A DNA stretch of 64,000 nucleotides from an uncultured Phycisphaerales bacterium (GTDB taxonomy: Bacteria > Planctomycetota > Phycisphaerae > Phycisphaerales > SM1A02): positions 1 through 64,000 of the forward strand of contig CAJQQE010000041.1 of NCBI GenBank assembly GCA_905480395.1, written 5' to 3'. A model generated the notes under the pieces. The model was given only the letters and a program-made list of their open reading frames with translations, did no database searches and had not been told where the DNA came from. Below, piece by piece: positions 1-8,241 of the stretch. Each line of letters begins with the position of its first letter. The stretch's first letter is position 1. The position numbers and the translations under genes were made by a program.

Positions 1-29
1 TGTTCTCGGCCTGGGGCCCGTGCCAGTGA
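1..29 (+). CDS. C-terminal end of a dockerin-tailed secreted protein (partial)
   Basis: Only the last eight codons are in the window. In the third frame they read F-S-A-W-G-P-C-Q followed by TGA at 27-29. This matches the ends of the dockerin-like tails elsewhere in the window, for example LSAWGPCD at 25813-25836 and FAAWGPCS at 63229-63252. The identification rests only on that match; the body of the gene lies upstream of the window. Confidence 0.6.
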
Positions 30-61
30 CGGCCTGACGCGACCGTTCAACTGCAATCCAC

Positions 62-92
62 GAACGCCGCATCCATCACGGGAGCGGCGTTC
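62..92 (+). terminator. Hairpin downstream of the partial gene
   Basis: A perfect 9-bp stem (62-70 with 84-92, GAACGCCGC arms) encloses a 13-base loop, 33 bases after the stop at 29. A second 7-bp stem (93-99 with 114-120) follows at once. There is no T-run, so termination is an inference from position. Nothing else recognisable lies in 30-308. Confidence 0.3.
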
Positions 93-308
93 CGGATCGG
101 GGGCCGACGACCGCGATCCGTGACCGGCTCCGGAACACCTGTTGGGCGTGGGTGTGTCATGATCGAGCCCAGGCGTTTTTTCCACACGGGTGCCGTGTGC
201 CATCGTCTCCAATGGGCTCGGTGACGTCCTCGATCTGGCGTCGACACCGTGGATTTCGATTAGGCTCGTACCGCGTCCGCGAAGAATCAGGAAACCCGGA
301 GAAACGTA

Positions 309-1244
309 ATGTGCTCACCCCTCATCATGGCCGAGGTCGATCGCGTGGTCGCGGATCGGCGTCGTTTTCTCAAGTCGGCGGCCGGTTCCTGCGCGGCGGT
401 CGCGGGCATCGGAACGGCCTCGGTCGCCTCGTCGGAGATCGCGATGGCGACGAGGGAAGGCCGGCCCCCGACGACGTTCAGTCGGGCAGTCGATCTCACG
501 CACACCCTCCGGCCGGACTTTCCCGCCTGGTTCTCCGAAGGACAGGACATCATGGGTCGGACCGCACCGGCCAGTCTCACCGAGGTCGACGAGTTCGTCG
601 TCGACGCGGAGACACCGTTCGCCCTGAAGAAGGTCTCCTACTGGGAGCACGTCGGCACCCACGTCGATGCGGCCAGTCACTGCAGCGCCGGCGGGAAGTC
701 GGTCGACGAGATTCCGGCCGAGGAACTCGTCGCCCCGCTCGCGGTCCTCGACATCCGGAAGGAGGCGGCGGAGGATCCGCTCGCCCAGGTGACGCCCGAA
801 CACGTTCGTCGCTGGGAAGCGGTGAACGGTCCGCTGCCGCCGGGGTGCTTCGTGGCGATGAACAGTGGCTGGTCCGAGAAGGCCGGCGATCGCAAGGCGT
901 TTCTCTGCCCGGACGAATCCGCCGAAGGTCTGTTCACGTGGCAACAGCCGGCCTTCCATCCCGACACCGCGAGCATGCTGCTCGAGGATCGGGAGGAGAA
1001 GATTGGGGACACCCACCGATCGGCCCCTCATATAGACAGTGTTCTAGGGGATTTTGGCTTGAGATTTACCAGCGGCAGGGAAGTTGAGGTGCCGGATGAA
1101 GGTCCGACCCCGCGGGAAGGCACTGTGGGCGCTCGCCGATTGGGATCTCGTCGCAGGTTGATGGGGGTCCACGATTTTCGTCCCAAGGGTTGGGTTGTAG
1201 GAATGGCTGGGGTGTCGGAGATGCCGCCATTCAGAATGACGTAG
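309..1244 (+). pseudogene. Truncated Tat-exported cyclase (kynurenine formamidase-like family)
   Basis: The first about 229 residues (309 to about 996) closely match the intact paralogue at 5352-6242. They share the MCSP start, a twin-arginine signal (D-RRRFLK at residues 17-22) and the metal-binding signature HVGTHVDAASH at residues 114-124. After A-F-H-P-D-T-A-S-M-L-L-E-D-R-E the match stops. The paralogue's next segment (GIGVDTLSFDNA and the following about 60 residues, which complete the cyclase fold) is replaced by unrelated low-complexity sequence up to a stop at 1244. The start at 309 has a GGAG about 7 bases upstream. The protein is probably non-functional. The break occurs in the sequence ATTGGGGACACCCACCG near 1001, which resembles the ends of some mobile elements (inference). 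Confidence 0.75.
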
Positions 1245-1322
1245 GGGTACGCTTCCTCCAGCAATTCACGGATGTCGAGCCGTGGATTCGGGCACACGCT
1301 TCGAGGCTGACTCGCCTCGGAG
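997..1322. other. Unassigned junction sequence replacing the cyclase 3' end
   Basis: This stretch separates the broken cyclase from the P450 operon. It carries no convincing coding potential on either strand. A minus-strand frame at 1028-1297 is open but has no recognisable domain. The left edge coincides with the point where homology to the intact cyclase ends. A 6-bp stem (1302-1307 with 1314-1319) just past the dioxygenase stop could help end the minus-strand operon. The region may be the scar of an insertion or deletion. Confidence 0.45.
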
Positions 1323-2282
1323 TCATTGTCCGAGCACCATCCGTCGCAGCGCCGAGTCGCCCTCCTGCTTTGGGAACTCCTGCCGATGGAGCATCATCTG
1401 AAAGTCGCTTCGAGCCCGCGTGGTGTAGGCGTACATGATGCGATAGCCCGGATCGACCGCGTGGCGACTTCCGTAGTGAAAGCAACGGCTGGAGTCTAGA
1501 AAGAGCACGTCGCCGCGCTTTCCGGTGAACGGGATCCGCTCCGAGGAATCGATGTGTTCGTACATTCGTTCGTCGGTGACCCGATACGGCTGACGCCACC
1601 CTTGGTACTTCAAGTCCCGGGTCGCTCGTTCCGACACCGAGGCGGGAAGGAACGTCCAAGGCCCGGTCTGTTCGGTCGCGTCTCGAACCAGGACAATCGC
1701 ATAGACCATCGGGAAGTCGTGAATGTCGCGGTGCCAGAGCTGGCTTGCGTTGTAGGTGGTCCGCTCGCTGAATTGTTCCGTCGACTCAAAGACCCGAATC
1801 CCGGTCGGAAGATTCATCGCGATCGTGGGGATCATGCCCATGTACTCCGCCACCGTCGCCACCACCTCGGATGACGTTGCGAAGTCGAGCAGGCGGGGAA
1901 ACTGGTCCAGTTCGTCGATCCCGCTGAGGTGATAGAGATAGTCCTGCTGGGCCAATGCCGTGCCGCACCGGTTCTGGCCTCCGCGTTCTTCAATCAATCG
2001 ATCCGCTTCCGCGAGCGAGGACTCGAGCCCGGGAAACGCGCCGGACCGATCGATCGCCCATCCGTCTTTGAGGCGATTCCGAGGCGTGCCGGCGTATTCT
2101 GCTTCGTTGCCCTTGAAGAGTTCGTCGTATCGGTTCTCGTAGCCGTCCACGACCTCCCTGATCTCGCGCCGGTACCGAATCCGGTTGTAGGCTTTGGCGA
2201 GTCTTCGGGTGTTGGCGATTCCGATTCGATGCTGGAATCTTCCAAAGAACCGGTTCACGATACGACCCGTGATGTTTTTCAT
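1323..2282 (-). CDS. PhyH-like Fe(II)/2-oxoglutarate dioxygenase
   Basis: The 319-residue protein fits the phytanoyl-CoA dioxygenase superfamily, which hydroxylates or otherwise oxidises small molecules using iron and 2-oxoglutarate. The likely iron ligands are H184 and D186 in QLWHRDIHD and H269 in the segment after RGDVLFLD. R281 in DPGYR is placed to bind 2-oxoglutarate. There is no signal peptide, so it should be cytoplasmic. The ATG overlaps the stop of the VOC gene by four bases (ATGA), and it is the last gene of the four-gene operon starting at 4994. The substrate is unknown. The motif spacing supports the superfamily call; the exact family is uncertain. Confidence 0.75.
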   Translation of the reverse strand: MKNITGRIVNRFFGRFQHRIGIANTRRLAKAYNRIRYRREIREVVDGYENRYDELFKGNEAEYAGTPRNRLKDGWAIDRSGAFPGLESSLAEADRLIEERGGQNRCGTALAQQDYLYHLSGIDELDQFPRLLDFATSSEVVATVAEYMGMIPTIAMNLPTGIRVFESTEQFSERTTYNASQLWHRDIHDFPMVYAIVLVRDATEQTGPWTFLPASVSERATRDLKYQGWRQPYRVTDERMYEHIDSSERIPFTGKRGDVLFLDSSRCFHYGSRHAVDPGYRIMYAYTTRARSDFQMMLHRQEFPKQEGDSALRRMVLGQ

Positions 2283-2839
2283 CGGTCATCTCCATTCTTG
2301 TGGTGATGTCGTTTCCCCCCGGGGGCGTTCTCAAGTAGTTCCGGGCCAGATGCTCTGCCAGCGTCGTCCGTGAACGCTTCCGCAAAGGCGATGCTCATGA
2401 CTTGGCCGCAGGACACCTCGAGCCGGTTGCCGTCGGGATCTCCGATCATGCCGTAGTAGTTCACGGGATGCCCCGCGTCGCGAGGAGGGCGACGCAGGAT
2501 TCCCTCGCGTCGAGCCGTCTCGCAGAGTCGGTCGACGTCGGCCCGGGTCGCGACCGCGATGCCGATGTGGTGCATCGCCGGGCGGACGCCTTCGAGTTGT
2601 CTCGCAAGCCATGCCCGCAGCGGTCCGATCCTCCGCTCCACCAGGACCAGCCCGAACGGCCTTCGAAGATCGCTGATCCAGCCGACACGGATCGTTCCCG
2701 AGCCGCGTTCATGGATCCCGTGGAGTCCGGCGTACCGTCGGTAGAACCTGACGCTCGCTTCGACGTCGCGGACGGTCAGGGCGATGTGGGTGAGCCCAAG
2801 ATCGCCGGCGGGTGGATCGGATCGATCGAGGTCGGTCAT
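2279..2839 (-). CDS. VOC-superfamily (glyoxalase/dioxygenase-like) protein
   Basis: The 186-residue protein has the paired beta-alpha-beta-beta-beta layout of the vicinal oxygen chelate superfamily. The first module opens with LTHIALTVRDVEASVRFY. The second opens with HHIGIAVATRADVDRL and closes with IGDPDGNRLEVSCG. H18 of the first module, H92 of the second and the late glutamate are candidate metal ligands. VOC proteins include glyoxalases, ring-cleaving dioxygenases, isomerases and resistance proteins, so the reaction cannot be named. It overlaps the nucleotidyltransferase stop upstream and the dioxygenase start downstream by ATGA, which indicates translational coupling. Confidence 0.75.
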   Translation of the reverse strand: MTDLDRSDPPAGDLGLTHIALTVRDVEASVRFYRRYAGLHGIHERGSGTIRVGWISDLRRPFGLVLVERRIGPLRAWLARQLEGVRPAMHHIGIAVATRADVDRLCETARREGILRRPPRDAGHPVNYYGMIGDPDGNRLEVSCGQVMSIAFAEAFTDDAGRASGPELLENAPGGKRHHHKNGDDR

Positions 2840-3780
2840 CGAGCCGCCTCCGTCTCGTCGATCGCCATCCGAAGATCGTTTTCCAGTCTCGAGCGATGGT
2901 CCGCGTATCGTTTTCGGAGGCCCTGGAGTTTGGGATGGTGGTGAAATCGAAGCTCATGATCCGAATCGAACCGATCGACGATCTTCGTTCGCTGGCCCTC
3001 TCGGGCTCCCCGATAATGTGCATCGATCCGCTTGCGTGCGGTGCGGCTCGCGATCGACTCGCACCATCGGCCGAATCGGCCTCGAAACGGGAACTCGAGC
3101 AATCGTTGCAGCCCGTTCGGTCGACGCCGCTGGCCGCGCCGCACCTGGGAAGGTGAAGCGTTCGGAAGGTACTCTCGAACCCAGTCGTTGATTTCGAAGA
3201 AACGCTCGGCGTCCTTGTCCAACGGTCTGGCCTGGGCGATCTCTCTCGCGATGAAGAGGTTCTGTCGCTCGATGAGAAGATGATCCTCGGAGATGTAATA
3301 GTTAGGGCAGTAGAAGCAACGTCGCGTGAGACGCGAGAAGCCACCGAGCACGAGAAAGACGGATGCCAGCCGTGAAGGCGCCACGATGATCATCAGGTCA
3401 ATGTCCGCATCCTCTGTGGCGGCCTCGGCGGCGACCGATCCGGTCAGGATGATTCCGCGGACGAAGGGGACCATTCCGAGCACGAGGCTCATTCGTTCGG
3501 CGCGGCGGCGGAGACGCAGCGCCCTTGCCCGGGTCTCTCTCCGTCGTTCGACGAGTTCTTCCCGTCCCGCCAAGGTGACGTACTCGTCCGTCCGCACGAT
3601 GGTTCGGCCGATCGATGGGGACGCCAGGGTCTCTGTCGCCTCGTGGTGGCCGACGGCCCGACGACTGAATCGGACGACCTCGTCCAGCCCGACGGCGCAA
3701 TCGAAGAGATCGCCGTACACGATGCCGTCGAGGATCTCCAGCGTGGCCTCGAGGTCCAGAGGTTCGGTTCGGGCCGTCAT
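2836..3780 (-). CDS. Nucleotidyltransferase-fold protein of the P450 operon
   Basis: The start at 3780 was chosen because its ATG overlaps the P450 TGA (ATGA); an open upstream extension lies inside the P450 gene. The 314-residue product carries a Pol-beta-type nucleotidyltransferase signature: G114-S115 followed ten residues later by D126-x-D128 and a hydrophobic strand. Downstream is a cysteine-containing segment (CFYCPNYYISEDHLLIER, residues 155-172) that looks conserved in style but that I cannot place. The C-terminal half is rich in Arg and His. The family transfers nucleotides or phosphate-containing groups to small molecules, proteins or RNA. In this operon a role in modifying a metabolite is plausible but unproven. 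Confidence 0.7.
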   Translation of the reverse strand: MTARTEPLDLEATLEILDGIVYGDLFDCAVGLDEVVRFSRRAVGHHEATETLASPSIGRTIVRTDEYVTLAGREELVERRRETRARALRLRRRAERMSLVLGMVPFVRGIILTGSVAAEAATEDADIDLMIIVAPSRLASVFLVLGGFSRLTRRCFYCPNYYISEDHLLIERQNLFIAREIAQARPLDKDAERFFEINDWVREYLPNASPSQVRRGQRRRPNGLQRLLEFPFRGRFGRWCESIASRTARKRIDAHYRGAREGQRTKIVDRFDSDHELRFHHHPKLQGLRKRYADHRSRLENDLRMAIDETEAAR

Positions 3781-4994
3781 GCTCGTCGTTCCAGACGGCA
3801 TGGGAACGACATGCGCTGGGGGTTCGGATCGGCGACCAGATTGGTCTCGGGTCGAATCCGCCATCGGCGAAGCACGGTTGCGGCGATCAGCTTCATCTCC
3901 ACCGTCGCGAGCCGGCGACCGATGCAGGCGTGTGCTCCCGCGCCGAAGGGAAAGAAGGAGAACACCGGGCGCTTCTTGACCTCGGAGGGGAGCCATCGAG
4001 CGTCATCGAAACGGTGCGGTTCGTCAAAGTAGCGGCCGTCGCGATGGGTGTAGAGCGGGCAGAGCAGCATGTACGAACCCGCCTTCACCATCGTTCCGTT
4101 CAGCTCGACGTCCGCGAGTGGTCGGCGGTCGATGAAGTGAACGGGCGGAAAAAGGCGGAGGGTCTCGTCAAGCACGCGATCGAACCGTTTGAGATGCCTG
4201 ATGTCCTCCACCGTCGGATCGCGATCACCCAGAATCTCGTCGAACTCGGCGAGGACCGCGGATTCGACGTCCTCGTGCATGCCAATCATGGTGAAGAGCC
4301 AGCACAACGTTTTGGGCGTGGTGTCGATGCTCGCGATCATCAGGGCGATGATCTCGTCTCGTATCGCCTTGGGAGAGAGTCCCGCCTCGCGAAGGTCTCG
4401 AATCAGTTCGCCCCGGGTGAACTCCGCGGCCATCCCACGCGCATGGCGACGGGCCGAGAGCAATCGTGGGCGCGGAATGGGAAGACGTGGAATCGCGACC
4501 AGAAGTTCGAGGAGCGCCTCGTTCAGTCTCGCGGACCGGCCGTGGAGATCGATCTCGAAGAGCGACTCGCAGGCGATCTCAAGTGCGAGTCGGCCCATGT
4601 CCGGAAAAAGATCGATGCTTGCTCCGTCCTGCCAGTCGTTGCAGAACCGGATCGCCCGATCGACCATGAACCCGGAGGAGGCTTCGACGGCCTGCCGTCC
4701 GAAGGGCGACCGCATCTGGCTCCGCCGCTCTCGATGGGGCCCGCCCTCGCGCGTGATGAGGCAGTCCTTCATGATGTACCGCCCGCGCAAGGTCCATTTG
4801 CCTTCGCCGTAGAGATCGTTCTCCTTGACGAGAATCCGCTGAATCAGATTCGGGCAACGCACCAGATCGAAACCGCCGAGTCCGGTCTTGAAGTTGACAA
4901 CATCCGCTCGGTCTTCGAGGCGCAACAAGAACGGCAGGGGGTTCCGCTGGAACGATCGCCCGTCGAGGATCTCTCTCGTGGTGGAGAAAAGCAC
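3777..4994 (-). CDS. Cytochrome P450
   Basis: The 405-residue soluble P450 has the haem-binding loop FFPFGAGAHACIG with C357 as thiolate ligand. The ExxR pair is E277/R280 in DETLR. A PERF-like region and an I-helix segment ASIDTT (221-226) correspond to the usual A/G-G-x-D/E-T-T. P450s insert one oxygen atom into organic substrates. No ferredoxin or reductase is encoded nearby, so electrons must come from elsewhere. The start is GTG at 4994: an in-frame TAA lies only 10 bases upstream and no later start preserves the fold. It is the first gene of the P450-nucleotidyltransferase-VOC-dioxygenase operon and stands divergent from the intact cyclase. Confidence 0.9.
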   Translation of the reverse strand: MLFSTTREILDGRSFQRNPLPFLLRLEDRADVVNFKTGLGGFDLVRCPNLIQRILVKENDLYGEGKWTLRGRYIMKDCLITREGGPHRERRSQMRSPFGRQAVEASSGFMVDRAIRFCNDWQDGASIDLFPDMGRLALEIACESLFEIDLHGRSARLNEALLELLVAIPRLPIPRPRLLSARRHARGMAAEFTRGELIRDLREAGLSPKAIRDEIIALMIASIDTTPKTLCWLFTMIGMHEDVESAVLAEFDEILGDRDPTVEDIRHLKRFDRVLDETLRLFPPVHFIDRRPLADVELNGTMVKAGSYMLLCPLYTHRDGRYFDEPHRFDDARWLPSEVKKRPVFSFFPFGAGAHACIGRRLATVEMKLIAATVLRRWRIRPETNLVADPNPQRMSFPCRLERRA

Positions 4995-5351
4995 GTTCGA
5001 TTTTTACCGCTGCTATTGCAATGTCAAGTCCGCCGAGGAATTCCAAGCGGAGATTTGGGTCGTTTTACTGCCGATGTTGACGAGCCGATAAGCCGGTTTG
5101 GATGGATCGCGTGAGAGGGATCGCTGGAAGTGTCATGGCCTGCCCGGGGGATATCGGACTGGGGTTCCGTCGCAGGATCGGCAGTCGCGGTCTGGGCGGT
5201 GCGTGGCCGGGCGAACTGCCCTGACGCCGTGAGCAGGAGCGACTCGGTTCTCGAAACGACTTTTTTCCGGGCTTTTGCATTCGTGTACCTTCTCTCTGCA
5301 GGCCGATGAATCGTCCTGCCACCGCCACGCCGCGTGAACGGAGATCCCATC
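4995..5351. other. Divergent intergenic region between the P450 operon and the cyclase
   Basis: This 357-base stretch holds the operon promoter candidate at 5001-5027 on the minus strand and presumably the cyclase promoter on the plus strand. A T-rich tract at 5262-5267 lies in the second half. I see no gene here; short open frames on both strands lack recognisable features. Confidence 0.5.
5001..5027 (-). promoter_or_regulatory. Candidate sigma70-type promoter of the P450 operon
   Basis: On the minus strand a perfect TTGACA (5027-5022) is followed after 15 bases by TAAAAA (5006-5001). The predicted transcription start falls at about 4994, the first base of the GTG start codon. The mRNA may therefore be leaderless. 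The 15-base spacer is short for a sigma70 promoter, so the call is tentative. Confidence 0.45.
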
Positions 5352-6242
5352 ATGTGCTCGCCATTCATCATCGCTGAGGTTGATCGGATCGTTGCCGGCC
5401 GTCGCCGTTTCTTGAAGATTGCCGCGGGGAGTTGCGCGGCGGCGGCAGGACTCGGAGGGATTTCAAACGCTGCGTCCGCACAGTCGGCACCGACGTCGCG
5501 TCCCAAGATGACGTTCAGCCGGACCGTTGACCTCACGCACACTCTCACCCCGGATTTTCCGGCATGGTTCTCCGAGGGGGATGAGATCATGGGGCAGACC
5601 GCGCCCGCCAGTCTGGCGCTGGATGACGTATGCGTGATCGACGAGAGGACGCCATTCGCGCTCAAGAAGGTCAGTTACTGGGAGCATGTGGGGACCCACG
5701 TCGACGCGGCCAGTCATTGCAGTCACGGGAGTTCAGTCGATGAGATTCCGCCTGAGCAACTGGTGTCGCCGCTCGCGGTCATCGACATTCGGGACGAAGC
5801 CGCGGAAGATCCGTTGGCTCAAGTCACGCCGGAGCACATTGGAAAATGGGAGGCCATTCATGGGCCGCTACCGCCGCGATGCTTCGTGGCCATGAACAGC
5901 GGGTGGGCGGACAAGGTGAACGATCGGAAGGCTTTCTTCGCCCCGGAAGAGCAGCGTGACGGAAGAGTCGTCTCACGACAGCCGGCGTTTCATCCGGACA
6001 CCGCCACCATGCTCCTCGAGGACCGTGACGTGGTGGGGATCGGCGTCGACACGTTGAGTTTCGACAACGCCCGTTCGAACGGGTTGGACGTCCACTTGAT
6101 CTGGTTGCCCGAGGATCGTTGGGGAGTCGAAAATCTCAAGGATTTGTCGAGGGTTCCCGAGGCGGGTGCGACCATCGTCGTGGGAGCGCCGAAGTTCAAG
6201 GGCGGTACCGGTGGCCCGGCCCGAGTACTGGCGCTGGTCTGA
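5352..6242 (+). CDS. Tat-exported metal-dependent cyclase (kynurenine formamidase-like family)
   Basis: The 296-residue protein belongs to the cyclase family that includes metal-dependent formamidases and polyketide-cyclase-like hydrolases. A twin-arginine signal (GRRRFLK, residues 16-22) with a probable cut after ASA at 43 predicts export of a folded, metal-loaded enzyme. The metal site is HVGTHVDAASH (112-122), and the C-terminal segment from GVDTLSFDNA on is intact. ATG at 5352 was chosen over a GTG 18 bases upstream because it aligns with the paralogue's start and has GGAG 8 bases ahead. It faces away from the P450 operon, so co-function is possible but not shown. Confidence 0.82.
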   Translation: MCSPFIIAEVDRIVAGRRRFLKIAAGSCAAAAGLGGISNAASAQSAPTSRPKMTFSRTVDLTHTLTPDFPAWFSEGDEIMGQTAPASLALDDVCVIDERTPFALKKVSYWEHVGTHVDAASHCSHGSSVDEIPPEQLVSPLAVIDIRDEAAEDPLAQVTPEHIGKWEAIHGPLPPRCFVAMNSGWADKVNDRKAFFAPEEQRDGRVVSRQPAFHPDTATMLLEDRDVVGIGVDTLSFDNARSNGLDVHLIWLPEDRWGVENLKDLSRVPEAGATIVVGAPKFKGGTGGPARVLALV

Positions 6243-6267
6243 ATCACGAAGCGTCTCGGTGGCAGCG

Positions 6268-8241
6268 TCACCGGCCGGCTCGAAGCGTCTTTCGAATATT
6301 TCCGGTCACTTGGTCCCCCAGGGCGATCGAGCCCGGGCGGTTGAAGTGGACGTTGATGGGTATCTGGATGTCCTCCAGACGTTCCGCCGCGAACGAGTGA
6401 AGATCATTCACTCGAATCCCGAGCTCAGACATCACCTTGAAAGCAATCTCGTTGTAGAGCTCAACGTCCGCGGGGTCGCGATGGGGACGGACGCCACCCT
6501 CGGGAACTGGCGTGGTGGTGCAGAAGACCGGCGTCGCACCGCTGGCGAGAATCGTCTGGGCGATGCTTCGTAGGTTCTGTTGGTAGTTCTCAAGATCGGC
6601 CTGCGGGGGATCGTCCGGGTCGTCAGAGTTTCGTCCGTCGGCGCCGACCCGCTTCAGATCATGAAGGCCGAAATTGAAGTGGACGACGTCGAAGTCGCCG
6701 CCTTCCAGTTCGAGCCAGTCTCCGATGCGTCGAATGCCCTTGGTCGTTCCTTCGCAGTTCTCTTTCGGACGCACGAGTGTGGCTTCGTCATCCAGCCCGG
6801 CGACCACCGTTGCGTGGTAGCCCATCGAGATCGAGTCGCCGAGGAGAAGCACCCGGGGAAGCGGGGCGGCATGGCCGACGGCGTTGATGACGGCTTGGTC
6901 GCATGTCTTACGGAGGCGTTGCAGAATTTCGGCGTGGCCGGGGTCCGTCGCCAAGTTGACTCGTTCATCCGGGTCGGCTTGAAGATCGTGGAGAAACTCG
7001 GAACCTTCGGGCTGATCGAGATAGCGGACGTATTTGAAGCGGTCGGTTCGGTAGCCTTCCCAGCGAGGGATTCGTGGATGTTTCATCCCATGCTCGCAGA
7101 AGAAGCCTGCGCGTTGGAGCGGGGCTTCGCCTTCCATCGTGGGGACAAGCGATTTGCCAGAGCCGGTCGTTCCAGCGCCGGCGAGGTCAAGGATGGTGGG
7201 CGCGAGATCGATGTTGAGCGCGGTCTCCGTCAGCACACGACCTGCGGACGATTCCGGGAGACGGGGGTCGAAGATGACCAGCGGCACCCGGAGAGATTCC
7301 TCGTAGTGCGACCATTTTCCGGCGAAGCCGCGTTCGCCCATGTAGTACCCGTTGTCACCCATGAAGATCACGATGGTGTCCTGGGCAAGTCCGGTGCGAT
7401 CGAGTTCCTCGAGCACTCGACCGAGGTTTCGATCGAGGCCGGTGAGCATCTGAAAGTAGCCGCGGAGATTCCTTTGGTATTTGTCTTCTTCATCCCAACG
7501 CCAGTGATACCGATCCCGATTCATGGAGTGACGGAGGAATTCGGGTTGCATGTCGAAGGTCGCGCCGCCGTCAAGGCGGGGTCGCGGCATCGGGACTTCG
7601 GCATAGAGCTCGGTTTCGCTCGGAGGCGCCGGATAATGGTCGTCGAGATCGCCGTCCTCCGCGTGGCCGGCGTTGAAACTCACGGAGAGGCAGAAGGGCC
7701 GTTCGTTGGTCTGGCGGCGAATGAACGACACGGCCTCGTCTCCCGTGATATCGGTGACATGGCGGGTCGTGCCGTCTTCGAGTGTTTTGAAATACGGATT
7801 CCGGGACAACGGCGTGAATTCGTCGAACATCGCGTCGATCGATGTTCGTCCGCCGCTGATTGAAACTCCCAGTTTTCCGATGAACGCCGTGCGATATCCG
7901 GATTCACGAAGCACGGCCGGATAGCTCGATGCGGCCAGGCTTGCGGCCAGTGGTGGGCGACCGAACGTGTATTGATGCGATCGCTCAGGGAGGCCGGTCA
8001 GAATCGAGGCGCGGCTCGCAGCGCAGATGCTGGTGGTCACGAAGGCGTTTTCGAAGCGAACGCCGTTGGTCGCCAGGCGGTCGATGTTGGGCGTCTGCAC
8101 GATGGCGTGGCCGGCGCAGCCCAGGACGTCAGCGCGATGATCATCGGAGACGAAGAGAACAATATTCGGTGGTTTCGAATCACCGGCGATCGCAGTTGAC
8201 GCTTGCAGAAGAAAGATGGCGAGGGCGAGGAATCGAATCAT
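6268..8241 (-). CDS. Exported sulfatase fused to an SGNH-like C-terminal domain
   Basis: The 657-residue protein starts with a signal peptide (residues 1-19). The first about 450 residues form an arylsulfatase-type domain: metal-binding D33/D34 in SDDHRAD, the formylglycine site C73-A-A-S-R77, and GDNGYYMGERG near 295-305. From about 462 a second domain resembles SGNH/GDSL hydrolases: GDSIS with S470, GLHD at 525-528 in the GxND position, and H632 in NVHF. The Asp normally three residues before that His is Ile629, so esterase activity is uncertain. Together they suggest periplasmic processing of sulfated, possibly acylated, polysaccharide. A formylglycine-generating enzyme would be needed from elsewhere. 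The ATG overlaps the upstream VTT gene stop (ATGA). Confidence 0.85.
   Translation of the reverse strand: MIRFLALAIFLLQASTAIAGDSKPPNIVLFVSDDHRADVLGCAGHAIVQTPNIDRLATNGVRFENAFVTTSICAASRASILTGLPERSHQYTFGRPPLAASLAASSYPAVLRESGYRTAFIGKLGVSISGGRTSIDAMFDEFTPLSRNPYFKTLEDGTTRHVTDITGDEAVSFIRRQTNERPFCLSVSFNAGHAEDGDLDDHYPAPPSETELYAEVPMPRPRLDGGATFDMQPEFLRHSMNRDRYHWRWDEEDKYQRNLRGYFQMLTGLDRNLGRVLEELDRTGLAQDTIVIFMGDNGYYMGERGFAGKWSHYEESLRVPLVIFDPRLPESSAGRVLTETALNIDLAPTILDLAGAGTTGSGKSLVPTMEGEAPLQRAGFFCEHGMKHPRIPRWEGYRTDRFKYVRYLDQPEGSEFLHDLQADPDERVNLATDPGHAEILQRLRKTCDQAVINAVGHAAPLPRVLLLGDSISMGYHATVVAGLDDEATLVRPKENCEGTTKGIRRIGDWLELEGGDFDVVHFNFGLHDLKRVGADGRNSDDPDDPPQADLENYQQNLRSIAQTILASGATPVFCTTTPVPEGGVRPHRDPADVELYNEIAFKVMSELGIRVNDLHSFAAERLEDIQIPINVHFNRPGSIALGDQVTGNIRKTLRAGR

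Noticed and set aside
1028-1297. Transposase fragment on the minus strand
   Set aside because: The frame is open but has no readable transposase motif; the mobile-element idea rests only on the junction sequence and is kept as a finding, not as a feature.
3930-5114. Long plus-strand open frame of 394 codons opposite the P450 gene
   Set aside because: It is the complement of a clear P450 gene with haem loop and ExxR; its product has no recognisable domain. High GC content creates long antisense frames.
6580-7863. Plus-strand open frame of 427 codons opposite the sulfatase gene
   Set aside because: It mirrors the sulfatase coding sequence and shows no domain of its own.
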